A stretch of 64,000 nt of DNA from positions 41,687 through 105,686 of the forward strand of contig MAEX01000019.1 of the NCBI GenBank assembly GCA_002013415.1, written 5' to 3'. The notes beneath the pieces are model-generated. The model saw only the letters and a list, made by a program, of their open reading frames with translations, ran no database searches and was not told the DNA's origin. Of the stretch, positions 34,276-42,219 are shown piece after piece (within the stretch, counting starts at the first letter, position 1; every line of letters starts with the position of its first letter). Made by a program: the position numbers and the translations under genes. This DNA comes from Mycobacterium sp. D16Q14. Lineage in GTDB: Bacteria; Actinomycetota; Actinomycetes; Mycobacteriales; Mycobacteriaceae.

Positions 34276-35195
34276 ACCCGACGCCAATGTTCGGCGATAT
34301 CGATACGTTTGGCGATCCACACCCCCTCATGGGCCTGCACATGATCGAGGAACCGCTCGAGCGCGACTGTCCTTGCCGGCCGGCCCACGAGCCGGCAGTG
34401 CAGGCCCACCGACAGCATCTTGGGGCTGCCCGCCTCCCCCTCGGCGTACAGGCAATCGAAGGCATCTCGCAGATGCGTGAAAAATTGTTCCCCGCTGGGG
34501 AATCCGGCCGGTGAGGCAAACCGCATGTCATTCGTGTCGAGCGTGTAGGGCACGACCAAGTGGTCGGTCGCACCGTAGTGGGCAGGTACCCGCACCCAGT
34601 ACGGCAGGTCATCCGCGTAGGAGTCGGAGTCGTAGGCGAATCCCCCGTGCTCGACCACCAGTCGCCGGGTCTGTGGGGAGTCACGGCCGGTGTACCAACC
34701 CAACGGGGCGGCGCCGGTGAGGTCACGCAGAATCTGGACCGCCTGCGCCATGTGCTCACGCTCGATATCCGGTGACACCAGCTGGTAGGACTGCCACCGC
34801 AGCCCATGGCACGCAATTTCGTGCCCGAGCTCACCGAACGCTGCCACCGCCTCCGGGTTGCATTGCAACGCCCGCGCCACGGCGAAGATCGTCAGCGGTA
34901 AGCCACGGCGCTCGAACACCCGCAGGACCCGCCAGAGCCCGGCGCGTGAACCGTATTCGTACAGCGATTCCATGCTCATGTGCCGGTTCGTGAACGGCTC
35001 CGCCGGCACCATCTCCGAGAGAAATGTCTCCGAGGCGGCCGATCCGTCCAGCACGTTGTTCTCGGCGCCCTCTTCATAATTGAGCACGAACTGCACCGCG
35101 ATACGAGCCGCACCAGGCCAGCGCGGGTGCGGTGGGGTACGTCCGTAACCCACCATGTCGCGGGGTGTCGCCTGTCCAGCCTCGTTATGAGCCAT
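34230..35195 (-). CDS. puuE: PuuE-type allantoinase (polysaccharide-deacetylase fold)
   Basis: A 321-residue NodB-fold hydrolase with the typical PuuE opening RDMVGYGRTPPHPRWPGAAR, AVQFVLNYEEGAENNVLDG, and then YEYGSRAGLWRVLRVF and GHEIACHGLRW. PuuE family members open the hydantoin ring of allantoin to allantoate independently of the metal-dependent AllB type. The ATG at 35195 gives MAHNEAGQATPRDMVG; the frame open to 35324 would run into the NCS1 promoter. It is divergent from the NCS1 permease gene with a 167-base gap. Confidence 0.87.
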   Translation of the reverse strand: MAHNEAGQATPRDMVGYGRTPPHPRWPGAARIAVQFVLNYEEGAENNVLDGSAASETFLSEMVPAEPFTNRHMSMESLYEYGSRAGLWRVLRVFERRGLPLTIFAVARALQCNPEAVAAFGELGHEIACHGLRWQSYQLVSPDIEREHMAQAVQILRDLTGAAPLGWYTGRDSPQTRRLVVEHGGFAYDSDSYADDLPYWVRVPAHYGATDHLVVPYTLDTNDMRFASPAGFPSGEQFFTHLRDAFDCLYAEGEAGSPKMLSVGLHCRLVGRPARTVALERFLDHVQAHEGVWIAKRIDIAEHWRRVHPADIEPNESISPA

Positions 35196-35264
35196 CGTGG
35201 GCAGGATAGTAGGCCGCCCGATTTGCCGCACCGAATCACGTTCCGGTGGAGGAATTCTGGCCCG

Positions 35265-35280
35265 GGAAAATATTGTTTCC
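35265..35280. promoter_or_regulatory. Inverted repeat in the divergent puuE/permease promoter
   Basis: GGAAAATATTGTTTCC has 5-bp arms GGAAA and TTTCC around six bases, in the AT-rich part of the promoter region shared by puuE and the NCS1 permease gene. It is a candidate operator for the island's GntR regulator, based only on symmetry and position. Confidence 0.3.
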
Positions 35281-35362
35281 GCGCAACACGATGGCAACAC
35301 CGAGCACTTAACTTCGGGTGTCACCAGCTTTTCTGGCTGGTCGACGATTCGGAGGAGGCTAC

Positions 35363-36880
35363 GTGACGGGCGTAATCACGGCTGATGCCATCGCCCCGGC
35401 CAGCGGCCACAGCGCCGCCGGGGACAGCGTGATCAAACCCGGATACGACCCGGCGTTGACCAATGGCGATCTGGCCCCGCTGCGGGCACAGAGTTGGACC
35501 AGCTACAACTTCTTCGCGTTCTGGATGTCCGATGTCCACAGTGTCGGCGGCTACGTCTTCGCGGGAAGTCTTTTCGCGCTGGGAATCTCAGCCTGGCAGG
35601 TGCTGCTGGCACTGACGATCGGCATTGTGGCGGTGTACTGGCTATGCAATCTGGTGTCACGACCTTCCCAGCGGGCCGGCGTGCCGTACCCGGTCACCGC
35701 ACGGATTGCCTTCGGTGTGCGGGGTGCCAATCTTCCCGCCCTGATCCGCGGCCTCATCGCCGTCGCCTGGTATGGCATCCAAACCTATCTGGCTTCAACG
35801 GCATTCGTACTTCTGGCGGTCAAGTTCCAGCCCGCCCTGGGCCGCTATGGCGATGCCGACGAGTACGGCTTTCTCGGTCTATCGTTACTCGGCTGGGGTG
35901 GCTTCCTGCTGATGTGGGTGCTGCAGGCCGCCGTCTTTTGGAACGGCATGGAGGCGATTCGTAAGTTCATCGACTTCTGTGGCCCCGCCGTGTACGCGGT
36001 GATGGTGGCACTTGCGCTCTATCTCGTCGTCGCGGCCGGCTGGCAGAACGTGCATTTCGGCCTGGCATCGGGTCCGCCGAAAACCGGGTTCGCCGCGGTG
36101 GCGACAGTGCTGAGTGCGATCGCACTGGTGGTGTCCTATTTCTCGGGGCCCATGCTCAACTTCGGCGATTTCTCGCGGTACGGGCGCAGCTTCGAGGAGG
36201 TCAAGCGCGGCAACTTCCTGGGATTGCCGGTGAACTTCCTGTTCTTCGCGGTGTTGGCGGTGTGCACGGTGTCGGCAGGGGCAACGGTCATCGGTCGCGG
36301 CGAGGACGGCGCCATCATCACCGACCCCGTGCTGATCGTGGACAAAATCGACAACACCACCGCAGCAGTACTCGGTGTTCTCACCTTCGCGATCGCCACC
36401 ATCGGGATCAACATCGTGGCGAATTTCGTCTCGCCCGCTTTCGATTTCTCCAACCTGTCCCCGACGCGGATCAGCTGGCGGGCCGGCGGGATGATCGCAG
36501 CGGTCGGATCGATCCTCATCACGCCCTGGAATCTCTACAACAACCCCGACACAATCCACTACACACTCGACACGCTCGGCGCGGTAATCGGTCCGCTCTT
36601 CGGAGTCCTCATCGCCGACTTCTATCTCGTGCGCAACCGCACCATCGAGGTCGACGACCTATTCACCCTCTCCCCGGCGGGCGCGTACTACTACCGCGGC
36701 GGCATCAACCCGGTGGCGGTGGCCGCGACTGTCGCCGGGGCGCTTACCGCCATCGCGACAGTGGTCTGGGGCAGCGCCTACCTGGCGAGCTTCACCTGGT
36801 TCGTGGGTGCGGGAATCGGCTTCGGCATCTACCTGCTGGGCATGCGGTACGTCCCGGCACACGTGATCTATGGCCGGTAG
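35363..36880 (+). CDS. NCS1 family allantoin/nucleobase permease
   Basis: A 505-residue NCS1 transporter with 12 membrane segments. Family marks are the early NGDLAPLRAQSWTSYNFFAFWMSDVHSVGGY region, the PYPVTARIAFGVRG loop, the aromatic-rich IAVAWYGIQTYLAS and the GPMLNFGDFSRYGRSFEEVKRGNFLGLPVNF loop (each shown in part). NCS1 proteins import cytosine, allantoin, hydantoins or uracil by sodium or proton symport. Given its place between puuE and the molybdenum cofactor gene, allantoin is the most likely substrate. A GGAGGAGG lies eight bases before the GTG at 35363, which decides the start. Overlaps the convergent MocA-like gene by 13 bases. Confidence 0.88.
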   Translation: MTGVITADAIAPASGHSAAGDSVIKPGYDPALTNGDLAPLRAQSWTSYNFFAFWMSDVHSVGGYVFAGSLFALGISAWQVLLALTIGIVAVYWLCNLVSRPSQRAGVPYPVTARIAFGVRGANLPALIRGLIAVAWYGIQTYLASTAFVLLAVKFQPALGRYGDADEYGFLGLSLLGWGGFLLMWVLQAAVFWNGMEAIRKFIDFCGPAVYAVMVALALYLVVAAGWQNVHFGLASGPPKTGFAAVATVLSAIALVVSYFSGPMLNFGDFSRYGRSFEEVKRGNFLGLPVNFLFFAVLAVCTVSAGATVIGRGEDGAIITDPVLIVDKIDNTTAAVLGVLTFAIATIGINIVANFVSPAFDFSNLSPTRISWRAGGMIAAVGSILITPWNLYNNPDTIHYTLDTLGAVIGPLFGVLIADFYLVRNRTIEVDDLFTLSPAGAYYYRGGINPVAVAATVAGALTAIATVVWGSAYLASFTWFVGAGIGFGIYLLGMRYVPAHVIYGR

Positions 36881-37461
36881 TCCCGGTCGGCGCCGTCACT
36901 CAAGTGATCACACGGCACCTCGATCACATCGGCGCGTGCGGCCAGGTACGGCCCGGCTCCCCGCTCGCCCACCAGTGCCGCCAGTACCGGGCCGAAATGT
37001 TCCGAGCCGATGTACACGGGATGGCCGGGCCGATCCGCGAATATCGCGCGGGCCAGTGCCGAGCGCCGGTGCCCACTTGCGCGCAGCACTGCGCGTACCA
37101 CCTCCGGGCCGACGGACGGCAGGTCCACCAGATGGATGAGGACTCCCGCCACATCCGTTCGCGAGCGCAGCAGTTCCAGCACCGATCGCACCGACTCCGA
37201 TGCACCGCCCTGCCACCGAGGAACATCGATACCCCGTGCAGGCAACGGCATTTCGGCGTGCGCGGCACCCTGCGTCACGTAGATCTCGTCGCAGCCCCCA
37301 CGATCCAGTGCGGTCACCGCCAGCGCGAGCCAGCGCCCTTCCTCGGCAAGGATCTTCGGTATGCCGTAGCGGGTACCGGCTCCTGCCGCGAGTACCGCGC
37401 CGACAACGACATCCGCCGTGGAATCGGGCGCCACGAAGGTCATAGCCCTATCGAACCCCAT
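36868..37461 (-). CDS. MocA-like molybdenum cofactor nucleotidyltransferase
   Basis: A 197-residue NTP-transferase with the nucleotide-binding loop AVLAAGAGTRYGIPK, the metal-binding Asp region LIHLVDLPSVGPE, and DRPGHPVYIG late in the sequence. These are the marks of MocA/CoxI-associated enzymes that convert molybdenum cofactor with CTP to the cytosine-dinucleotide form required by xanthine-dehydrogenase-type enzymes. In this island it most likely serves the xanthine dehydrogenase encoded at 22474-25991. A MobA-like GTP specificity is the alternative. It has no obvious operon partner. Confidence 0.78.
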   Translation of the reverse strand: MGFDRAMTFVAPDSTADVVVGAVLAAGAGTRYGIPKILAEEGRWLALAVTALDRGGCDEIYVTQGAAHAEMPLPARGIDVPRWQGGASESVRSVLELLRSRTDVAGVLIHLVDLPSVGPEVVRAVLRASGHRRSALARAIFADRPGHPVYIGSEHFGPVLAALVGERGAGPYLAARADVIEVPCDHLSDGADRDYRP

Positions 37462-37535
37462 GACCGCCGCCCGCGTAATACGCGCTGCATCCCGCGTTCA
37501 CATTCGTTAAACAGGCCGTCGTTACGGTCGCGCAC

Positions 37536-38897
37536 ATGACGGCCGCGATCGAGATACCCGCCAGCGAGATGGTGTGCTTGGCGAACAAGCCACCCTGGTA
37601 TCGGTCGCTGTTCGTCCAGCTGCTGGTGGCCATCGTCGCGGGTGTGCTCATCGGCTGGCAGTGGCCCGGGCTCGGTGCCGACCTGCGCCCCTTAGCCGAT
37701 GGCTTCATCAAGCTGATCAAGATGCTCATCGCGCCGATCATCTTCTGCACGGTGGTGCTCGGCATCGCTCACGTCGGGGATCTCAAGTCCGTCGGCCGGA
37801 TCGGCGTCAAGGCCCTCATCTACTTCGAGGCGGTCACCACCTTCGCGCTGCTGTTCGGTCTGTTGGTGGGAAATCTCGCCCGGCCGGGGGCTGGGTTCCA
37901 CATCGACGCCGGGACACTGGCGACGGGTGCTGATGCCATCGCCAAGAAGACCAACAATGGCGAGCTGCCGCACACCGTCGAGTTCCTGCTCGGCATCATC
38001 CCCTCGTCCATTGTCTCGGCCTTCGCCGAGAACGCCCTGTTGCAGGTGCTGTTCTTCGCGGTACTTTTCGGCCTGGCGCTGGCCAAGTTCGGCGAATCGG
38101 GGCCGCCGGTGGTGCTGGAGTTCATCGAGCACCTCAGTCACATCTTCTTCACCATCATCGGGTGGATCATGCGGCTGGCACCGCTGGGGGCGCTCGGCGC
38201 GATGGCCTACATCGTGGGCCAATACGGGATCGGCGCACTGGGCAGTTACGGCAAGCTCATCGCCGCCTGCTACGTGGCCGCGCTGCTGTTCATCGGGGTG
38301 CTGGCGGTGATCGCGCGGCTCTTCGCGGGGGTGAACCTGTGGAAGTTTGTCGTCTATATCAAGGACGAGTTGTTCCTGGCCCTGGGCACCGCCTCCACCG
38401 AAGTGGTGTTGCCGCGCATCATGACCAAGCTGAATCACGCGGGGTGTTCCACGACGACCACGGGATTGGTCATCCCCACCGGGTACTCCTTCAATCTCGA
38501 CGGAGCCACCCTGTACCTGTCGATCTGCGTGCTGTTTCTCGCGCAGGCGCTGGGTGTCGACCTCAGCGTCGGCGAGCAGATCACCGCCGTGCTGGTGCTG
38601 ATGCTGACCTCCAAGGGCATGGCAGGCGTGCCGGGTTCATCGTTCCTGGCGCTCTCGGCGACCGTGGCGGCGATAGGCCATGGCGCCATCCCGGTGGCGG
38701 CCGTCGCCCTGCTGCTCGGCGCCGACCGGATCATGGACTCGATGCGGGTCTCGGTGAATCTGCTGGGCAATTGCGTCGCGACGTTTGTGGTGGCCAATTG
38801 GGAGGGCCAGCTCGACAAGGACCGCATGCGCGCGGTACTCGCCGGTGAAGAGATCGCCGCCGAGCCGGACGAAGAACCCGCCGCTGCGCACCGTTGA
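37536..38897 (+). CDS. dctA: C4-dicarboxylate transporter DctA
   Basis: A 453-residue sodium/proton-dicarboxylate symporter of the DAACS family. Features are WYRSLFVQLLVAIVAGVLIGW at the start, the Ser-rich reentrant GTASTEVVLPRI, the transport motif GYSFNLDGATLYLSICVLF, and MTSKGMAGVPGSSFLALSAT in the second hairpin. It imports succinate, fumarate and malate. In the purine island it may import or exchange a C4 acid, or simply be a neighbour; the sequence does not decide. The ATG at 37536 gives MTAAIEIPASEMVCLANK. Confidence 0.9.
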   Translation: MTAAIEIPASEMVCLANKPPWYRSLFVQLLVAIVAGVLIGWQWPGLGADLRPLADGFIKLIKMLIAPIIFCTVVLGIAHVGDLKSVGRIGVKALIYFEAVTTFALLFGLLVGNLARPGAGFHIDAGTLATGADAIAKKTNNGELPHTVEFLLGIIPSSIVSAFAENALLQVLFFAVLFGLALAKFGESGPPVVLEFIEHLSHIFFTIIGWIMRLAPLGALGAMAYIVGQYGIGALGSYGKLIAACYVAALLFIGVLAVIARLFAGVNLWKFVVYIKDELFLALGTASTEVVLPRIMTKLNHAGCSTTTTGLVIPTGYSFNLDGATLYLSICVLFLAQALGVDLSVGEQITAVLVLMLTSKGMAGVPGSSFLALSATVAAIGHGAIPVAAVALLLGADRIMDSMRVSVNLLGNCVATFVVANWEGQLDKDRMRAVLAGEEIAAEPDEEPAAAHR

Positions 38898-38922
38898 GCG
38901 CTGCCGAAACGAGTCTGCGAGC

Positions 38923-40200
38923 ATGGGACCCGTGTCAGCGGCATCCACGTCCCACCCGTCAGATGCCAGCGGCCCCGGCTGGCTCGCTCCCATCGCGGAA
39001 CTGTTGGCGGCCGCCGACGCCGAGCTGGCGTCTGCCTATCCCGATGGCCGCGGAGAACCGCAACCGATCCACACCGCCTACCTCAGTGCGGCGTTGGCCG
39101 ACGTCCGGACACCCGAGCAGTGGGGTTCCTCCGCACTCGAGCTCGCCGGGCGCCATGAGCAGGCGCTCACGGCACTCGATACACAGGGCGTCCTCCCCCG
39201 CGTCAGGGAGCGGCTTGCCATCGCCCCCATTCAGGACCTGCGGCTCGATTTCGAGGACGGTTACGGCTGGCGTACGGACAGCACCGAGGACGCCGACGCA
39301 CGCACGGCGGGGCGCACCTTGCGGTCCCTGTCGGTGGCGGCGAATCCCCCTGCGGCACTCGGCATCCGAATCAAGGGGCTGACCTCGCTGCACCTGCGGC
39401 GCAGTGTGCGCACCCTGGAACTGGTGCTCGACGGGGCATCGGGGGTGCCGCGGGGATTCGTGACGACCATCCCGAAGTTCCGCGTGCTGGCCCAGGTCGA
39501 GGCCGCACTCCAGCTGTTCGATGAGCTTGAGCGGGTACACGGATTACCCAGCGGATCATTGCGTTTCGAGCTCCAGATCGAGAGCCCGCAAGCGGTACTG
39601 GGTGCCGACGGCACCGCCACCCTGGCCAAGGCCATACACATGGCGCGAGGACGCCTCGTCGCATTGCATTACGGGACCTATGACTACAGCGCGGCCTGCG
39701 GGATCGCCGCCGCACATCAGTCGCTGGAACACCCTGTCGCAGACCACGCCAAAGCGGTGATGTTGACCGCCGCGGCCCAGACCGGTGTGTGGGTGTGCGA
39801 TGGCTCCACCCAGGTGATCCCCGATGGCTCACCCGAACAGCAGGCCGCCGCGATCACCAGACACCATCGGCTGGTCACTCGCGCCCTCGAACGCGGCTAC
39901 TGGCAAGGCTGGGACATGCACCCGGGACATCTGGTCACCCGCTGGCTGGCAACCTACGGGTTCCACCGGCGCGCGCTCGCGGTGGCCGGCCCGCGCATCG
40001 TTGCCTACCTGCAACGGCAGGGCGGCGGTGTCATCGATGAACCGGCGACGGCGCAGGCATTGGCCGCCGGGGTTCTGCGCGGTCTGGACTGCGGCGCCTA
40101 CTCCCCCGACGAGGTCCTCGCCATCGCGCCCGGATGCGACCGGGCGGTACTGGACCAACTCGTGCAACGCACCACAACAGGAGATACCGACCAGCAATGA
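38923..40200 (+). CDS. DUF6986 (HpcH/HpaI aldolase-like) protein
   Basis: A 425-residue protein of the TIM-barrel HpcH/HpaI aldolase/citrate-lyase superfamily, DUF6986 type. Recognisable barrel features are LDLRFEDGYGW-like IQDLRLDFEDGYGWR, LGIRIKG, TTIPKFRVLAQVEAAL, LRFELQIESPQAV and RLVALHYGTYDYSAACG. The catalytic acidic residues in DFEDG and ELQIE fit a metal-dependent C-C lyase. Members frequently lie beside allantoicase genes, so action on a product of purine degradation is plausible but untested. The ATG at 38923 is chosen; GTG at 38932 is possible. Its stop overlaps the allantoicase start (ATGA). Confidence 0.72.
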   Translation: MGPVSAASTSHPSDASGPGWLAPIAELLAAADAELASAYPDGRGEPQPIHTAYLSAALADVRTPEQWGSSALELAGRHEQALTALDTQGVLPRVRERLAIAPIQDLRLDFEDGYGWRTDSTEDADARTAGRTLRSLSVAANPPAALGIRIKGLTSLHLRRSVRTLELVLDGASGVPRGFVTTIPKFRVLAQVEAALQLFDELERVHGLPSGSLRFELQIESPQAVLGADGTATLAKAIHMARGRLVALHYGTYDYSAACGIAAAHQSLEHPVADHAKAVMLTAAAQTGVWVCDGSTQVIPDGSPEQQAAAITRHHRLVTRALERGYWQGWDMHPGHLVTRWLATYGFHRRALAVAGPRIVAYLQRQGGGVIDEPATAQALAAGVLRGLDCGAYSPDEVLAIAPGCDRAVLDQLVQRTTTGDTDQQ

Positions 40201-41213
40201 CCGGCAATACACCCACCGGGCTGCCCGATTTCACCATGCTGCCTGATCTGGCGCTGCGGCCGCTCGGCGGAGCAGTGATCTGGGCCAACGACGATCTGTT
40301 CGCCGAGAAGGAGAACCTGATCAAGCCCGGGCCCGCGGACTACCGGCCCGCGACCTTCGGGCACAAGGGACAGGTATACGACGGCTGGGAGACCCGGCGC
40401 CGGCGCGACCCGGCGGGCGAGCCCGGCCACGACGCCGCCATCGTCAGGCTCGGCGTCCCCGGTGTGATCGCGGGCATCGTTGTCGACACCGCGTGGTTCA
40501 AGGGCAACTACCCGCCGGAGATATCGGTCGATGCCGCCGAGATCGAGGGGTACCCGCCAGCGGAGGACATCGCCCGGAATGCCGCCTGGCACAACATTAT
40601 CGAGCGTACGAAGGTCTACGGCGACACCCGCAACGTCTTCGACGTCCACTCGACGCAGCGGTGGACACACGTGCGGTTGACGATGCACCCGGACGGCGGG
40701 GTCGCACGGTTGCGCGTGCATGGCCATGGCCGGCCCGATCCGCGATTCCTCGACGCCGGCCAGTTCGACCTGGCCGCCATCGAGAACGGCGGACTGGTGA
40801 CCGATTGCTCCAACCGGTTCTACAGCTCACCCCAGAATCTGCTGTTCCCCGGCGTCGCGCGGGTGATGGGCGATGGATGGGAGACCGCCCGCCGCCGCGA
40901 TGATGCCAATGACTGGGTACAGGTGCGACTCGCCGGCGAGGGAGTGCTCCGGCTCGCCGAGATCGACACCTCGTATTTTGTGGGCAACAGCCCTGGCGCG
41001 GCGGCGTTGCAGGGTCTGAGCGCCCAGGGCGACTGGGTTCCGCTCCTGCCGCGCATCCCGCTGCAACCCGACACCCGGCACCGGTTCCTGCTGGAGAGTG
41101 CGCAGCCCGTCACCGACGTCCGCCTGGACATCTACCCCGACGGTGGGCTGGCCCGCCTACGCCTCTTCGGTGACCTCACGCCGGTGGGGCGAGCCTCCCT
41201 CCAAGGCAACTGA
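40197..41213 (+). CDS. alc: Allantoicase
   Basis: A 338-residue allantoicase built of two similar jelly-roll repeats. Repeat 1 has WANDDLFAEKENLIKPG, KGQVYDGWETRRRR, VVDTAWFKGNYPPEISVDA and THVRLTMHPDGGVARLRVHG. Repeat 2 mirrors it with CSNRFYSSPQNLLFPG, MGDGWETARRRD, EIDTSYFVGNSPGAAALQG and VRLDIYPDGGLARLRLFG. It hydrolyses allantoate to (S)-ureidoglycolate and urea. It overlaps the DUF6986 gene by four bases and is cotranslated with it. It closes the purine island. Confidence 0.94.
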   Translation: MTGNTPTGLPDFTMLPDLALRPLGGAVIWANDDLFAEKENLIKPGPADYRPATFGHKGQVYDGWETRRRRDPAGEPGHDAAIVRLGVPGVIAGIVVDTAWFKGNYPPEISVDAAEIEGYPPAEDIARNAAWHNIIERTKVYGDTRNVFDVHSTQRWTHVRLTMHPDGGVARLRVHGHGRPDPRFLDAGQFDLAAIENGGLVTDCSNRFYSSPQNLLFPGVARVMGDGWETARRRDDANDWVQVRLAGEGVLRLAEIDTSYFVGNSPGAAALQGLSAQGDWVPLLPRIPLQPDTRHRFLLESAQPVTDVRLDIYPDGGLARLRLFGDLTPVGRASLQGN

Positions 41214-41262
41214 ACGGTCCGCGCCGCACGCGCCGTATCGGACGTCAATAGACTCCCTTGAC

Positions 41263-42219
41263 GTGACCGAACGAGAGAAGACGGATTCCGCACCCACCAA
41301 GGACGCGGGGGCCGCCCTCGACGTGGAGGGCTCCGGTGTCCAACCCCCGGTGTCCGACCGGATACGCAGGGCTTTCTGGTGGCTGGAGCGCTTCGCACCG
41401 GCCATCGGATCCCGCTGGGCGGTCGAGCTGTGGTGCACCCCGCCGGTCATCGAATCGAGTCTGCGCATGCCGCCCGGTGTGCCCCCCGGCGAACCGCTGG
41501 AGGCCCACTGGGACGGGCACCGTATTGCGGGTGAGTCATGGGGCGAGGGGCCGACGGTCTACCTGGTCCACGGCTGGGGCGGGCAGCGCACGCACCTCGG
41601 GATCTTCATCAAGCCTCTGCTGCAGGCCGGTTACCGCGTCATCGCCTTCGACCTGCCCAGCCATAGCGAGTCCGCTGGGGGCGCGCTCGCACCGGGGCGC
41701 ACCACGCTCATCGAGTGCGCACACGCGGTGGCGGCCGTCATCAAGGAGCACGGGCCCGCCCACGCGGTGGTGGCCCACTCCCTCGGAGCCAACGCGACGA
41801 CATTCGCCGCTTCCTATGGCGCATCCGTGGGCCGTTTGGTGTACCTGGCGCCGATGGGTGATTTCCCCCTGTACCTCGATCTGTTCGCCGCGCGGCACGG
41901 CTTCGGCAAGCGGATACGCACGGGACTGCAGCGTCAGCTGGAGCGCCGCATCGAGATGACGCTGCCCGAAACCGAGTTGGTCCGCGTCGCTGCGACCGCC
42001 GGGCATCCCCCGCTGCTGCTGATTCACGACCCCGACGACCCCGATACTCCCTACACATCGAGCGAACGCCTGGCGGATTCATGGCCTGGAGCCCGTTTGA
42101 TGGCGACCAAGGGACTCGGGCGCCTGGCGCACTTCCGAATCCTGCGGCATCGCCCGGCGATCAACGCCGGTCTCGAATTCATCGGTCCCGCCTCGGAGCC
42201 GCAGGCAACCGACGCCTAG
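41263..42219 (+). CDS. Alpha/beta hydrolase
   Basis: A 318-residue alpha/beta-hydrolase fold protein. The oxyanion region is VYLVHGWGGQRTHLG, the nucleophile elbow VVAHSLGANATTF with a Ser, and the distal acid/His regions are LLIHDPDDPDTPY and GLGRLAHFRILRH. A membrane or secretion signal is not evident, so it is probably cytoplasmic. The substrate is unknown. GTG at 41263 (TEREKTDSAP next) is chosen because the upstream open frame overlaps allantoicase. Its stop overlaps that of the convergent NRPS gene by four bases. Confidence 0.78.
   Translation: MTEREKTDSAPTKDAGAALDVEGSGVQPPVSDRIRRAFWWLERFAPAIGSRWAVELWCTPPVIESSLRMPPGVPPGEPLEAHWDGHRIAGESWGEGPTVYLVHGWGGQRTHLGIFIKPLLQAGYRVIAFDLPSHSESAGGALAPGRTTLIECAHAVAAVIKEHGPAHAVVAHSLGANATTFAASYGASVGRLVYLAPMGDFPLYLDLFAARHGFGKRIRTGLQRQLERRIEMTLPETELVRVAATAGHPPLLLIHDPDDPDTPYTSSERLADSWPGARLMATKGLGRLAHFRILRHRPAINAGLEFIGPASEPQATDA

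Noticed and set aside
36262..37539. Plus-strand open frame overlapping NCS1 permease end and MocA-like gene
   Set aside because: Shadow frame with His/Arg-rich composition across two recognised genes in opposite orientation.
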